Shown: piece by piece, positions 55,385 through 64,000 of the stretch
Layout of the letters: the number at the start of each line of letters is the position of its first letter
Numbering within the stretch: position 1 is the first letter of the stretch
Assembly (NCBI RefSeq): GCF_001047675.1
Contig: NZ_CP011975.1
Location: 2,706,073-2,770,072, forward strand
Source of the DNA: Yersinia aleksiciae
Lineage (GTDB): Bacteria > Pseudomonadota > Gammaproteobacteria > Enterobacterales > Enterobacteriaceae
DNA: 64,000 bases
Reading direction: 5' to 3'
The notes under the pieces: model-generated
Told to the model about the DNA's origin: nothing
The model's input: the letters and a program-made list of their open reading frames with translations, nothing else
Database searches by the model: none
Program-made: the position numbers and the translations under genes

Positions 55385-57184
55385 ATGACCCACACACTAG
55401 AGCAATACCACCTTGTGCGCCGTCTGCGCCAGCAAATCAGTGAGCGTACTGAGCAGATAGCCTTTCGTGAGTGGTCGCCAGAAGGCGAAAAACAGCTAAC
55501 TTGGCGTCAGATTGAGCGGCATGTTACCCAGATTTCTACTGCACTGCTCTCTTTAGACGCAGCAATTCAAGAGCGCATTGGGATTTTTGCCAATAACAGC
55601 ATGGCTTGGTCGTTGGCAGATTTGGCAATTTTGCAATTGCGTGGGGTGAGTGTCCCCTTATATGCCACCAATACCACGGCTCAGGCCGCTTATGTACTCA
55701 ATGATGCCGATGTGCGTATTTTATTCGTGGGTGGGCAAACGCAATTTGATGTCGCTATTACGCTAAAGCCAATGTGCCCGCAATTGACTCAGATTGTCGT
55801 ATTAGAGCCCACCGTCGATTTACGCGGTTGTGAATATGCCCAGCATTTAGCCAATTTTGAGCAGCAACCCGATGCCATACAGCAGCATCTATTGACTACA
55901 CGTATAGACGGTTGCGATTTAGATGACTTGTTCACGCTGATTTATACCTCTGGCACCACGGGTGAACCTAAAGGTGTGATGCTGGATTACCGTAATATGG
56001 CAGCCCAACTTCATCTGCATGATCAGCGCTTAACCCTGACAGTCGATGATGTTTCCCTCAGCTTCTTGCCATTATCTCATGTGTTTGAGCGGGCCTGGAG
56101 CTTCTATGTGATGCATACCGGCGCGCAAAACGTCTATATCAGTGATACGGATTGGGTGCGCGCGGCGATGCAGGCCGTAAAACCCACCGTCATGTGCGCG
56201 GTTCCCCGTTTTTACGAGAAAGTGTTCAGCGCCATCAATGACAAAGTTGCTTTAGCGAAGTGGCACCGCCGAATGCTATTTCGTTGGGCGATAGGCTGTG
56301 GCGAACGTAAATTCCAAAGCTTGCAACGCGGGCAAACAGTATCGCTGCTGTCTGAGCAGATGTATAAGCTGGCGGATCGCTTGGTACTGAGCAAGCTACG
56401 TGGGTTCTTGGGCGGAAGAGTGCGTTTTTTACCGGCGGCGGGTGCGCGATTAGATGATAATATCATTCTGTTTTTCCAAGCTATCGGCATCAATATTAAG
56501 TACGGTTATGGTATGACCGAAACTTGTGCCACGGTCTCATGTTGGGAGGAGAAAAACTTCTGTTTCGGCTCTATCGGTAAGCCATTACCGGGGATTGATG
56601 TCCGCTTAGGTGCTGAAAATGAGATTCAAGTCCGTGGTCCGATTGTCATGCGCGGCTATCTTAATAAGCCGCAAGAGACAGCAGAATCCTTCACCGAAGA
56701 TGGCTGGCTCAAAACCGGTGATGCCGGTGCACTGGATGCTAAAGGTAATCTATTCATCACAGAGCGGCTAAAAGATCTGATGAAAACCTCGGGCGGCAAG
56801 TACATTGCGCCGCAAATGATTGAAGGCACCCTCGGTCAGGACCGTTTTATTGAGCAAGTAGCGATCATTGCGGATACGCGCAAATTTGTCTCGGCGCTGA
56901 TTGTTCCCTGTTTCGAATCACTGGAAGAGTATGCGCGTTCGATAAATCTAAAATATCACGATAGATTGGAACTATTACGCCATAGCCATATTGTCAGTTT
57001 GTTCGAACAACGGCTAAAAGAGATGCAAAAAGAGCTGGCACTGTTTGAGCAGGTTAAGCGCTTTACACTATTGCCGCAGGCATTCACCATGGAAACCGGT
57101 GAGTTGACGCCAACCATGAAATTGCGGCGTAAGATCATTCTTCAGCGTTATCAGAATGAAATTGACTCCATGTACCGTGATTGA
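55385..57184 (+). CDS. Long-chain acyl-CoA synthetase (AMP-forming)
   Basis: A 599-residue adenylate-forming enzyme of the FAA1/long-chain acyl-CoA synthetase type. It activates a carboxylic acid as acyl-AMP and transfers it to CoA. The P-loop motif is LIYTSGTTGEPKGVML. A5-type GYGMTETCATVS, A7/A8-like WLKTGDAGALD and ITERLKDLMKTSGGKYIAPQ follow, and the catalytic Lys is in the C-terminal region (ELTPTMKLRRK). It is distinct from FadD (560 residues) and its physiological substrate cannot be read. It stands alone between leuO and ilvI, a place where E. coli has no such gene. The ribosome-binding site is weak. Confidence 0.85.
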   Translation: MTHTLEQYHLVRRLRQQISERTEQIAFREWSPEGEKQLTWRQIERHVTQISTALLSLDAAIQERIGIFANNSMAWSLADLAILQLRGVSVPLYATNTTAQAAYVLNDADVRILFVGGQTQFDVAITLKPMCPQLTQIVVLEPTVDLRGCEYAQHLANFEQQPDAIQQHLLTTRIDGCDLDDLFTLIYTSGTTGEPKGVMLDYRNMAAQLHLHDQRLTLTVDDVSLSFLPLSHVFERAWSFYVMHTGAQNVYISDTDWVRAAMQAVKPTVMCAVPRFYEKVFSAINDKVALAKWHRRMLFRWAIGCGERKFQSLQRGQTVSLLSEQMYKLADRLVLSKLRGFLGGRVRFLPAAGARLDDNIILFFQAIGINIKYGYGMTETCATVSCWEEKNFCFGSIGKPLPGIDVRLGAENEIQVRGPIVMRGYLNKPQETAESFTEDGWLKTGDAGALDAKGNLFITERLKDLMKTSGGKYIAPQMIEGTLGQDRFIEQVAIIADTRKFVSALIVPCFESLEEYARSINLKYHDRLELLRHSHIVSLFEQRLKEMQKELALFEQVKRFTLLPQAFTMETGELTPTMKLRRKIILQRYQNEIDSMYRD

Positions 57185-57198
57185 TTCATCCTGCTTTT

Positions 57199-57249
57199 AA
57201 CAGCGATAGCCTGTATCACCATGTCGATATGGGCTATCGCTGTTTTTAC
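57199..57249 (+). terminator. Terminator after the acyl-CoA synthetase
   Basis: AACAGCGATAGCC (57199-57211) and GGCTATCGCTGTT (57232-57244) form a perfect 13-bp stem followed by TTT. It separates this gene from ilvIH. Confidence 0.88.
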
Positions 57250-57623
57250 GTTCAATAGCCCTCTTTCTCTACCCATTTCTGTGTAGTACCTATCATTTTA
57301 CCGAATCCAATGCATAAAATTCATCAGCCTGATTTAGTTCTATTATTGGCTATCAATGCGACGTAAAAAACAAGGCGTCAGATATCAAAGCAGTGTTTTA
57401 TCTTTGTAACGAGGATAAATCCAGAGTGTGACTGACGGAATTGTCTTTAGGGCAGAGAATTGCTGTTTGCCTGCCAGAAATTCTGACGTTATGTTAATAA
57501 GTTAGTTACCCTAACAATAACAAACTAAGAATAGGAATAAGGGGCGTTGTGCCTTTCCTACAGGAACCCGTGGAAATGACTTCCCGTTATCCGATGAGCA
57601 AACTAAGCCTGGAGGCAAAACCC
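57250..57623 (+). promoter_or_regulatory. ilvIH leader and control region
   Basis: About 370 bases without a supported gene, AT-rich towards the ilvI side. In E. coli this region carries several Lrp sites that activate ilvIH. I could not delimit sites or a promoter with confidence. The in-frame GTG at 57549 and ATGs at 57576 and 57594 precede the preferred ilvI start. Confidence 0.4.
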
Positions 57624-59351
57624 ATGGAGATGTTGTCAGGAGCCGAGATGGTTGTCCGATCGTTAATCGATCAGGGCGTTAAGCATGTGTTCGGTTATCC
57701 CGGCGGGGCCGTACTTGATATCTACGATGCCCTGCACACGGTCGGTGGCATTGATCACGTGCTGGTGCGCCATGAACAAGGTGCGGTGCACATGGCCGAT
57801 GGTTATGCGCGGGCAACCGGCGAAGTCGGCGTGGTGCTAGTCACTTCCGGCCCCGGTGCAACCAATGCGATTACCGGTATTGCCACAGCTTATATGGATT
57901 CCGTGCCGATGGTGGTGCTTTCTGGTCAGGTGCCTAGCTCGTTGATTGGTTACGACGCTTTCCAAGAGTGCGACATGGTGGGGATCTCCCGCCCAGTGGT
58001 CAAACATAGCTTCTTGGTTAAACGCACGGAAGATATTCCGACTGTACTGAAAAAGGCGTTTTATCTGGCCTCAACAGGTCGCCCAGGCCCGGTGGTTATT
58101 GACCTGCCGAAAGATATTGTCGGGCCGGCGGTCAAAATGCCTTACGCTTACCCTGAACAGGTTAGTCTGCGCTCTTATAATCCGACAGTGCAAGGTCACC
58201 GTGGGCAGATTAAACGTGCGCTGCAAACCATTCTCGCGGCGAAAAGACCCATTATGTATGTGGGTGGCGGGGCGATAAATTCTGCTTGTCACCAAGAGCT
58301 ACTGGCGTTTGCCGAAAAGCTGAATCTTCCGGTCACCAGCTCACTGATGGGGCTGGGGAGTTTTCCTGGTACGCATCGCCAAAGTGTTGGCATGTTGGGG
58401 ATGCACGGGACGTTTGAGGCCAATATGGCCATGCACAATACGGATCTGATTTTCGCCGTTGGCGTGCGCTTTGATGATCGCACAACCAATAATCTGGCGA
58501 AATACTGCCCGGATGCTGCGGTGGTACACATCGATATCGACCCGACCTCAATCTCGAAAACCGTCAACGCAGACATTCCGATTGTCGGTGATGCCAAACA
58601 AGTCTTGGTACAGATGCTGGATCTGTTGCCTCAGATCGATTGCGCACAAGATTTTGATAGCTTACGTGACTGGTGGCAATCCATTGAGCAGTGGCGTGCG
58701 CGCAATTGTCTGGGCTACAACAAAGAGAGCGGCAAAATCAAGCCACAAGCGGTGATTGAAACACTGCACCGTCTGACCAAAGGCGATGCTTATGTCACCT
58801 CTGATGTGGGCCAACACCAGATGTTCGCCGCACTTTACTATCCGTTTGATAAACCACGCCATTGGATCAATTCAGGCGGCTTGGGCACCATGGGCTTCGG
58901 GTTACCGGCTGCCCTTGGGGTTAAACTGGCGCTACCCGATGAAACCGTGGTGTGTGTTACCGGTGATGGCAGCATCCAAATGAATATTCAGGAATTATCC
59001 ACCGCGCTGCAATATAACCTGCCAGTGCTGGTCCTGAATCTGAATAACCGCTACCTCGGCATGGTGAAGCAGTGGCAGGATATGATCTATTCAGGCCGTC
59101 ATTCACAGTCTTATATGGATTCACTGCCTGATTTCGTCAAATTGGCTGAAGCCTATGGGCACATTGGTATTGCGATCCGCACGCCGGATGAGCTGGAGAG
59201 TAAGTTGGCTGATGCCTTGTCACAACTCTCCGAGACCAATCGTCTGGTGTTTGTGGATGTGACTGTCGATGAAACGGAGCATGTTTACCCGATGCAGATT
59301 CGCGGTGGTGGCATGGACGAAATGTGGCTTAGCAAAACGGAGAGGACATAA
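57624..59351 (+). CDS. ilvI: Acetolactate synthase III, catalytic subunit
   Basis: A 575-residue thiamine diphosphate enzyme; E. coli IlvI has 574. It condenses two pyruvates, or pyruvate with 2-oxobutyrate, in branched-chain amino acid synthesis. The catalytic Glu is in [19 protein letters not shown], and the TPP/Mg motif is [12 protein letters not shown]...NNRYLGM. ATG at 57624 reproduces the E. coli start ([11 protein letters not shown]) and has GGAGG 9 bases upstream; three earlier in-frame starts exist. It is coupled to ilvH two bases downstream. Confidence 0.97.
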   Translation: MEMLSGAEMVVRSLIDQGVKHVFGYPGGAVLDIYDALHTVGGIDHVLVRHEQGAVHMADGYARATGEVGVVLVTSGPGATNAITGIATAYMDSVPMVVLSGQVPSSLIGYDAFQECDMVGISRPVVKHSFLVKRTEDIPTVLKKAFYLASTGRPGPVVIDLPKDIVGPAVKMPYAYPEQVSLRSYNPTVQGHRGQIKRALQTILAAKRPIMYVGGGAINSACHQELLAFAEKLNLPVTSSLMGLGSFPGTHRQSVGMLGMHGTFEANMAMHNTDLIFAVGVRFDDRTTNNLAKYCPDAAVVHIDIDPTSISKTVNADIPIVGDAKQVLVQMLDLLPQIDCAQDFDSLRDWWQSIEQWRARNCLGYNKESGKIKPQAVIETLHRLTKGDAYVTSDVGQHQMFAALYYPFDKPRHWINSGGLGTMGFGLPAALGVKLALPDETVVCVTGDGSIQMNIQELSTALQYNLPVLVLNLNNRYLGMVKQWQDMIYSGRHSQSYMDSLPDFVKLAEAYGHIGIAIRTPDELESKLADALSQLSETNRLVFVDVTVDETEHVYPMQIRGGGMDEMWLSKTERT

Positions 59352-59353
59352 TT

Positions 59354-59848
59354 ATGCGCCGCCGGATTTTATCAGTTCTGCTGGAAAACGAATCAGGTGC
59401 TCTATCACGGGTTGTGGGCCTGTTTTCTCAGCGCGGTTATAACATTGAGAGTTTGACTGTTGCGCCGACCGACGATCCAACGCTGTCCCGAATGACCATC
59501 CAAACCGTGGGTGATGCCAAGGTGCTGGAACAGATCGAAAAACAGCTGCATAAGCTGGTAGACGTCTTGCGGGTCAGTGAGTTGGTTTCCGGCTCACATG
59601 TTGAGCGCGAAATCATGTTGGTGAAGTTACAGGCCAGCGGATACGGGCGCGAAGAAGTGAAGCGTTGCGCTGAAATCTTTCGTGGGCAGATTGTTGATGT
59701 GACTGCCACGCTCTATACCGTCCAGCTTGCCGGGACTAGCGATAAACTGGATGCATTTTTAAATGCTGTGCGGGAAGTCGCCGAGATTGTTGAGGTTGCT
59801 CGCTCCGGTATTGTCGGCGTGTCCCGTGGTGACAAGATCATGCGTTAA
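59354..59848 (+). CDS. ilvH: Acetolactate synthase III, regulatory subunit
   Basis: A 164-residue subunit; E. coli IlvH has 163. The N-terminal ACT domain ([32 protein letters not shown]) binds valine for feedback inhibition, and the C-terminal domain activates IlvI. AGAGGA lies 8 bases before the ATG. Confidence 0.98.
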   Translation: MRRRILSVLLENESGALSRVVGLFSQRGYNIESLTVAPTDDPTLSRMTIQTVGDAKVLEQIEKQLHKLVDVLRVSELVSGSHVEREIMLVKLQASGYGREEVKRCAEIFRGQIVDVTATLYTVQLAGTSDKLDAFLNAVREVAEIVEVARSGIVGVSRGDKIMR

Positions 59849-59875
59849 TCATGGTGATTAATACTTATTATTAGG

Positions 59876-59903
59876 CTCGGCAGAGATGCTGAGCTTTTTT
59901 TTT
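59876..59903 (+). terminator. ilvIH terminator
   Basis: GCTCGGCA and TGCTGAGC pair around GAGA, with one G-U pair, and are followed by nine T. Confidence 0.93.
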
Positions 59904-59979
59904 CTTATTATTTAACCAAGGTAGCGTTATATGGCGGTTAAAGCGGTTGCTCAATAGCGAGTTCTGCGGTTAGATCTAC

Positions 59980-60091
59980 AGAGCGAAATATCCGTAGTTA
60001 AACTATGTCTATAGATCTCATGGTTTAGCCATAACGCTCCGGTTTATCGACGGATTGAGAGATTCCGAGAGATTCTGAGGTATTTCGCTCT
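59980..60091. repeat. Inverted repeats in the cra leader
   Basis: AGAGCGAAATA (59980-59990) is exactly complementary to TATTTCGCTCT (60081-60091), 90 bases apart. Between them a second pair, TAAAC(t)ATG and CAT(g)GTTTA, lies around 60000-60030. Together they could fold into a long leader structure 50 bases before cra, or be a small palindromic repeat. Confidence 0.45.
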
Positions 60092-60140
60092 GGCAGACAT
60101 CATGCCTTTCATTATTTTATTGGGTTTATAAGGGGTCAAT

Positions 60141-61145
60141 GTGAAACTGGATGAAATCGCGCGTCTTGCGGGCGTTTCGCGCACAACCGCCAGTTATGTC
60201 ATTAATGGCAAAGCGAAACAGTACCGGGTCAGCGATAAAACAGTAGATAAAGTTATGGCTGTTGTCAGGGAACATAACTATCACCCAAATGCCGTTGCGG
60301 CAGGATTGCGCGCGGGCAGAACCCGCTCGATCGGTCTGGTGATCCCGGATCTGGAAAATACCAGCTATACCCGCATCGCAAACTATCTGGAGCGTCAGGC
60401 TCGCCAGCGTGGCTACCAATTGTTGATCGCCTGTTCTGAGGATCAGCCCGATAATGAAATGCGTTGCATTGAGCATCTGTTGCAGCGTCAGGTTGATGCC
60501 ATCATTGTTTCAACGGCTCTACCACCAGAGCACCCTTTTTATCAGCGCTGGGCAAATGACCCATTGCCGATAATCGCCCTTGATCGCGCCCTTGATCGGG
60601 AGCATTTCATTAGCGTGGTGGGGGCAGATCAAGAAGATGCACTGATGTTGGCGCAAGAATTACGAACTTTCCCCGCGGAATCGGTGCTGTACCTTGGCGC
60701 GTTACCTGAGTTGTCGGTCAGCTTCCTGCGAGAAATGGGTTTTCGTGAAGCGTGGAAGGATGATCCCCGTAAGGTCGATTACCTCTATGCCAACAGCTAC
60801 GAACGCGAAGCAGCCGGTGTGCTGTTTGCCGAGTGGCTAAAGACCCACCCGATGCCACAGGCGCTGTTTACCACCTCATTCCAGCTGTTACAGGGCGTTA
60901 TGGACGTTACTTTAAAGCAGAGTGGGCGCTTACCTAGCAATCTGGCGATCGCCACTTTTGGTGATAACGAACTGCTCGATTTCCTTGAATGTCCGGTACT
61001 GGCGGTCGCACAGCGTCACCGAGATGTGGCTGAGCGGGTGTTGGAATTGGTATTAGCCAGTTTGGACGAGCCGCATAAGCCGAAGCCGGGCTTAACGCGG
61101 ATCCGCCGTAATTTGTTCCGCCGTGGCAGTTTGAGTCGTAAATAA
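60141..61145 (+). CDS. cra: Catabolite repressor/activator Cra (FruR)
   Basis: A 334-residue LacI-family regulator; E. coli Cra also has 334. It controls glycolysis and gluconeogenesis genes in response to fructose 1-phosphate and fructose 1,6-bisphosphate. The helix-turn-helix is [20 protein letters not shown], followed by the hinge region and a periplasmic-binding-protein-like domain ([19 protein letters not shown]). It starts at GTG, as I recall for E. coli, with AAGGGG upstream. Confidence 0.97.
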   Translation: MKLDEIARLAGVSRTTASYVINGKAKQYRVSDKTVDKVMAVVREHNYHPNAVAAGLRAGRTRSIGLVIPDLENTSYTRIANYLERQARQRGYQLLIACSEDQPDNEMRCIEHLLQRQVDAIIVSTALPPEHPFYQRWANDPLPIIALDRALDREHFISVVGADQEDALMLAQELRTFPAESVLYLGALPELSVSFLREMGFREAWKDDPRKVDYLYANSYEREAAGVLFAEWLKTHPMPQALFTTSFQLLQGVMDVTLKQSGRLPSNLAIATFGDNELLDFLECPVLAVAQRHRDVAERVLELVLASLDEPHKPKPGLTRIRRNLFRRGSLSRK

Positions 61146-61157
61146 CCTGTTATCACA

Positions 61158-61184
61158 AATCAGGGTGTCGAGTGCACCCTGATT
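61158..61184 (+). terminator. Hairpin after cra
   Basis: AATCAGGGTG and CACCCTGATT form a perfect 10-bp stem with a 7-base loop, followed by GCTGTTTA. The T-run is poor, but its position 13 bases after the cra stop suggests termination. Confidence 0.6.
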
Positions 61185-61212
61185 GCTGTTTACTTGTGTA
61201 ATTCACCCGTCA

Positions 61213-61653
61213 TTAGACGTAGCCGGCAACGCGGAACAACCTCCGGCAATACTCCAAAAAGTAGCCATACGCTACCCCCATTGCCATGGAAACTAACGCG
61301 TTACTGGTCACTGCCGTGGTGATTTGCTCTAAATCAGCCCCTACTGACCACAAAATCAGCGCATAGACCGGTGACTGGAAACTGACGTATGCCAGTAGGT
61401 CTGCCAGATTTTTCGCCCAAAAATGTTCCCCAGCATACCGATGCGCAAAGCGGATAAAGGCATCCCGATACACACCATAAGGCCAGGCGATAAGGATATT
61501 GACCGGTATTGAAACCAAGCGAGAAGAGAGCGACTGCTGGAAGGTCATTCCCGAGATCACTATTTCAATTATCATGCCGATGACAAAGCAATACACCACG
61601 AGAGCGAAAGTATCGGCTGCGGCACTACGCAGACGGGACCCAGTTGAAAACAT
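61213..61653 (-). CDS. alaE: L-alanine exporter AlaE
   Basis: A 146-residue inner-membrane protein with four hydrophobic segments; E. coli AlaE (YgaW) has 149. It exports L-alanine, and the E. coli gene responds to alanine through Lrp. The sequence matches the family end to end ([56 protein letters not shown]). ATG at 61653 gives the family start; ATG at 61659 is closer to the GGGAG site and is an alternative. It lies between cra and mraZ, which are adjacent in E. coli, so it is a local insertion or relocation. Confidence 0.93.
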   Translation of the reverse strand: MFSTGSRLRSAAADTFALVVYCFVIGMIIEIVISGMTFQQSLSSRLVSIPVNILIAWPYGVYRDAFIRFAHRYAGEHFWAKNLADLLAYVSFQSPVYALILWSVGADLEQITTAVTSNALVSMAMGVAYGYFLEYCRRLFRVAGYV

Positions 61654-62485
61654 TGTCATTAACTCCCTACTTGGGGTAAAAATCTGCCAAAACGCCAATC
61701 AATAAGATTATTAGCAGGGTTTATGTGTTGCTCATCATTTGAATACTAGTCGATTGTATTGTGTTTTTGCTTTTTGTGTAGTTTACAGTGCTATTGTTGG
61801 TAATATAACCAGCTCAAAATTTTTATTTTTAACATTTGACTGATTTTTATACTTTCTACTGCGAGGAATAGGGCTTTCGGTGGTTTTTAAAATGGTGATG
61901 AATCTGTTTCCTATTTAAAAACAAAAAGTTATGATTTTGCTTTGGTGGTGAGAAAAAAGCATGCAATCTAAGTCAAATTTAAAATAATCGATGAGAAAAA
62001 AACTATTTTGCGCTATTTCCCTAATTTAAGATTTATCTGTCTGAAGACATTCATATTTCAGCGATGCCCCAAAATATGTACCCATAATTTATTTCAAAAT
62101 AGATTAATCCTTGCGGCTTAATTGAAGTAAAATGCAGCGCCGATAACACTTGTTGTTTTCAAGGGTATTATTGTTTTGTCGTGTATTTTGCCGCCGATTT
62201 CCGTTGTTTTTCCTTAGAGAAGCCAGCAGACGCGGGTTTTGTACTCAGGCTGTCGAATTTTAGACCGTACGCTTTTCATACTGAAAATGAGACATTCCTT
62301 GCAGAAGGAAATAATGAGACAATTAATCGACAATTAATTATTTATTTAAGTAGCTGGAATTACTGGCGGAAAAATAGCCCGTTAATCATGACGTTAATTT
62401 CTATTTCAAGCCCTAAAATAGCCCCTTCTACGAGATATATCTCAAAAACGGCCCATAAATATTGTCAAAGCGCCTTGGCTCTGGC
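61654..62485. other. AT-rich alaE-mraZ intergenic region
   Basis: About 830 bases without a supported gene. A 102-codon plus-strand frame (62181-62489) has no family resemblance or ribosome-binding site and an unnatural composition, so it is not called. The region carries the promoters of alaE on the minus strand and leads into the mra promoter. Confidence 0.5.
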
Positions 62486-62515
62486 TTGACAAGGTTTTCA
62501 TACCATCCGTAAACT
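62486..62515 (+). promoter_or_regulatory. mra (division and cell wall) promoter
   Basis: TTGACA (62486-62491) is followed after 18 bases by TAAACT (62510-62515). It would start the long transcript of the mraZ-rsmH-... cluster about 55 bases before mraZ. Confidence 0.65.
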
Positions 62516-62523
62516 CTTTAATG

Positions 62524-62556
62524 TGGGGATTTGTGGGGTAAAGTGGCGAATTGGGT
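62524..62556 (+). promoter_or_regulatory. MraZ-box repeats
   Basis: TGGGG at 62524 and 62534 and TGGCG at 62544 are spaced exactly 10 bases apart, followed by TGGGT at 62552. MraZ proteins bind such TGGGN repeats in the initial transcribed region of their own operon, so autoregulation is likely. Confidence 0.8.
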
Positions 62557-62576
62557 CATGAAGGGGTAACTCAGTC

Positions 62577-63035
62577 ATGTTTCGTGGGGCAACGATGGTT
62601 AACCTCGACAGCAAAGGGCGGCTCGCCGTACCTACCCGTTATCGGGATTTGCTGAACGAGGAATCGCAGGGCCAGATGGTCTGTACCATAGACCTTCACC
62701 AACCATGCCTGTTGCTTTATCCACTCCCTGAATGGGAAATCATAGAACAAAAATTATCTCGTCTGTCGAGCATGAACCCGGCTGAGCGTCGGGTTCAACG
62801 TTTGCTGTTAGGGCATGCCAGTGAATGTCAGATGGATGGCGCTGGGCGCTTACTGATTGCAGGAACATTGCGTCAGCACGCCGGGCTGAATAAAGAAGTG
62901 ATGCTGGTTGGGCAGTTCAATAAGTTTGAGCTGTGGGATGAACAGACCTGGTATCAACAAGTCAAGGATGACATCGACGCAGAACAGTCCACTCAGGAAC
63001 CACTGTCTGAGCGGCTACAGGACTTATCGCTATAA
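62577..63035 (+). CDS. mraZ: Transcriptional regulator MraZ
   Basis: A 152-residue protein, the same length as in E. coli. It has two AbrB/SpoVT-like repeats ([20 protein letters not shown] and [20 protein letters not shown]) and forms a ring that binds the repeats upstream of its own operon. It is the first gene of the division and cell wall cluster. Confidence 0.97.
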   Translation: MFRGATMVNLDSKGRLAVPTRYRDLLNEESQGQMVCTIDLHQPCLLLYPLPEWEIIEQKLSRLSSMNPAERRVQRLLLGHASECQMDGAGRLLIAGTLRQHAGLNKEVMLVGQFNKFELWDEQTWYQQVKDDIDAEQSTQEPLSERLQDLSL

Positions 63036-63037
63036 GC

Positions 63038-64000
63038 ATGGTAGATAACAAAAAAATTGTAGATAACAACTACAAGCACACCAGCGTATTGCTGGATGAG
63101 GCCGTAAATGGCCTGAATATCCGCGATAACGGCATCTATATTGACGGAACTTTTGGCCGTGGTGGCCATTCGCGTCTTATTTTGTCCCAACTTGGGCCAG
63201 AAGGGCGCTTGATAGCGATCGATCGTGACCCACAAGCGATTGAAGCAGCAAAATCTATTACTGATCCACGTTTCTCTATCGTACACGGTCCTTTTTCCGA
63301 ATTGGCGCATTATGTGCGGGAATTGGATTTAGTTGGCCGGATTGACGGCATTTTGCTGGATCTCGGTGTGTCATCCCCGCAACTGGATGATCCCGAACGC
63401 GGTTTCTCTTTCATGCGTGACGGGCCGCTGGATATGCGGATGGACCCTACCCGTGGATTATCTGCCGCCGAATGGCTGATGAAAGCCAGCGCCGATGATA
63501 TCGCTTGGGTGCTAAAAACTTTTGGCGAAGAGCGTTTCGCCAAGCGTCTGGCCAAGGCCATTGTTGAGCGTAACCTCACGCAGCCGATGACTCGCACTAA
63601 AGAGTTGGCTGATTTGATTGCTAACGCCAGCCCATTCCGCGAAAAGCATAAACACCCGGCGACCCGCAGTTTCCAGGCTATCCGCATCTATATCAACAGT
63701 GAGTTAGAAGAGATTGAGCGCGCACTGGATGGTGCCCATGAAGTGCTGGCACCTGAAGGCCGTTTGTCAGTGATTAGCTTCCACTCTCTTGAAGACCGCA
63801 TTGTGAAGAACTTTATTCGTCAGCGCAGTCGTGGGCCACAGGTTCCAGCCGGATTGCCATTGACGGAAGCACAGTTACGCAGCATGGGTGGGCGCACAAT
63901 GAAATCCATTGGCAAGATGATGCCAGCGGATGCCGAAGTGGCTGAAAACCCACGGGCACGTAGCTCAGTATTACGCTTTGCCGAGAGGATTAAAGAGTGA
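63038..64000 (+). CDS. rsmH: 16S rRNA m4C1402 methyltransferase
   Basis: A 320-residue enzyme (MraW); E. coli RsmH has 313. It methylates N4 of C1402 in the ribosomal P-site. Conserved segments are [30 protein letters not shown] (SAM site), [18 protein letters not shown] and [15 protein letters not shown]. The stop codon TGA is the last codon of the window. It begins two bases after mraZ. Confidence 0.98.
   Translation: MVDNKKIVDNNYKHTSVLLDEAVNGLNIRDNGIYIDGTFGRGGHSRLILSQLGPEGRLIAIDRDPQAIEAAKSITDPRFSIVHGPFSELAHYVRELDLVGRIDGILLDLGVSSPQLDDPERGFSFMRDGPLDMRMDPTRGLSAAEWLMKASADDIAWVLKTFGEERFAKRLAKAIVERNLTQPMTRTKELADLIANASPFREKHKHPATRSFQAIRIYINSELEEIERALDGAHEVLAPEGRLSVISFHSLEDRIVKNFIRQRSRGPQVPAGLPLTEAQLRSMGGRTMKSIGKMMPADAEVAENPRARSSVLRFAERIKE

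Noticed and set aside
62181-62489. 102-codon plus-strand frame upstream of mraZ
   Set aside because: No ribosome-binding site, no family resemblance and a composition typical of translated intergenic AT-rich DNA.

Overview
The window is a stretch of enterobacterial chromosome, most likely from a Yersinia species. The proteins match Escherichia coli orthologues closely in length and motifs. The backbone order follows the E. coli minute 0-2 region (dnaK-dnaJ ... leuABCD-leuO-ilvIH-cra-mraZ-rsmH). The 127-bp ERIC element, the composite ERIC and the other palindromic repeats are typical of yersiniae. The genus call rests on recall of gene order and repeats, not on a database search.

Layout. 1-6028: end of dnaK, dnaJ, an AT-rich graveyard with two gene remnants (an O-methyltransferase with an in-frame stop and a probable aldehyde dehydrogenase fragment), nhaA-nhaR and rpsT on the minus strand. 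6442-12176: ribF-ileS-lspA-fkpB-ispH, tightly packed. 12576-18284: dapB and carA-carB, with a long carA leader holding PurR-like and ArgR sites. 18515-21180: a LysE/RhtB exporter, the yjjP-yjjB exporter pair and folA, where E. coli has other genes. 21253-28062 (minus): lptD-surA-pdxA-rsmA-apaG-apaH. 28247-36694: djlA, a palindromic repeat, an AT-rich jelly-roll/lyase-like gene of unknown role, then rluA, rapA and polB. 36805-41346: an ERIC, yabI, and the thiamine uptake operon thiBPQ behind a TPP riboswitch with an unusually large internal arm. 41389-48220: the phosphosugar-stress locus sgrR ... sgrS-setA, with a glycyl-radical enzyme and its activase (pflE-pflF) inserted between sgrR and sgrS. 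48297-53230 (minus): leuABCD with leader peptide leuL, attenuator and promoter. 54095-64000: leuO, an acyl-CoA synthetase, ilvIH, cra, alaE (minus), and the start of the division and cell wall cluster, mraZ-rsmH.

The most interesting locus is 41389-48220. SgrR (sugar-phosphate stress activator), SgrS (ptsG-silencing small RNA) and SetA (sugar efflux) form the known glucose-phosphate stress response. Here they enclose PflF and PflE. PflF (YbiW) has been reported as a 1,5-anhydroglucitol-6-phosphate lyase. Its substrate would be a glucose-6-phosphate analogue of the kind expected to cause such stress. The arrangement suggests one unit that stops uptake, exports the free sugar and anaerobically breaks down the offending phosphate. 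SgrS lies directly behind the pflF stop codon, so it may be made from the 3' end of the pflEF message.

Other points of note are the expanded TPP riboswitch, a leu leader whose leucine codons are all CTA, and several palindromic repeats. Most of the rest is conserved core genome with little that is unusual.
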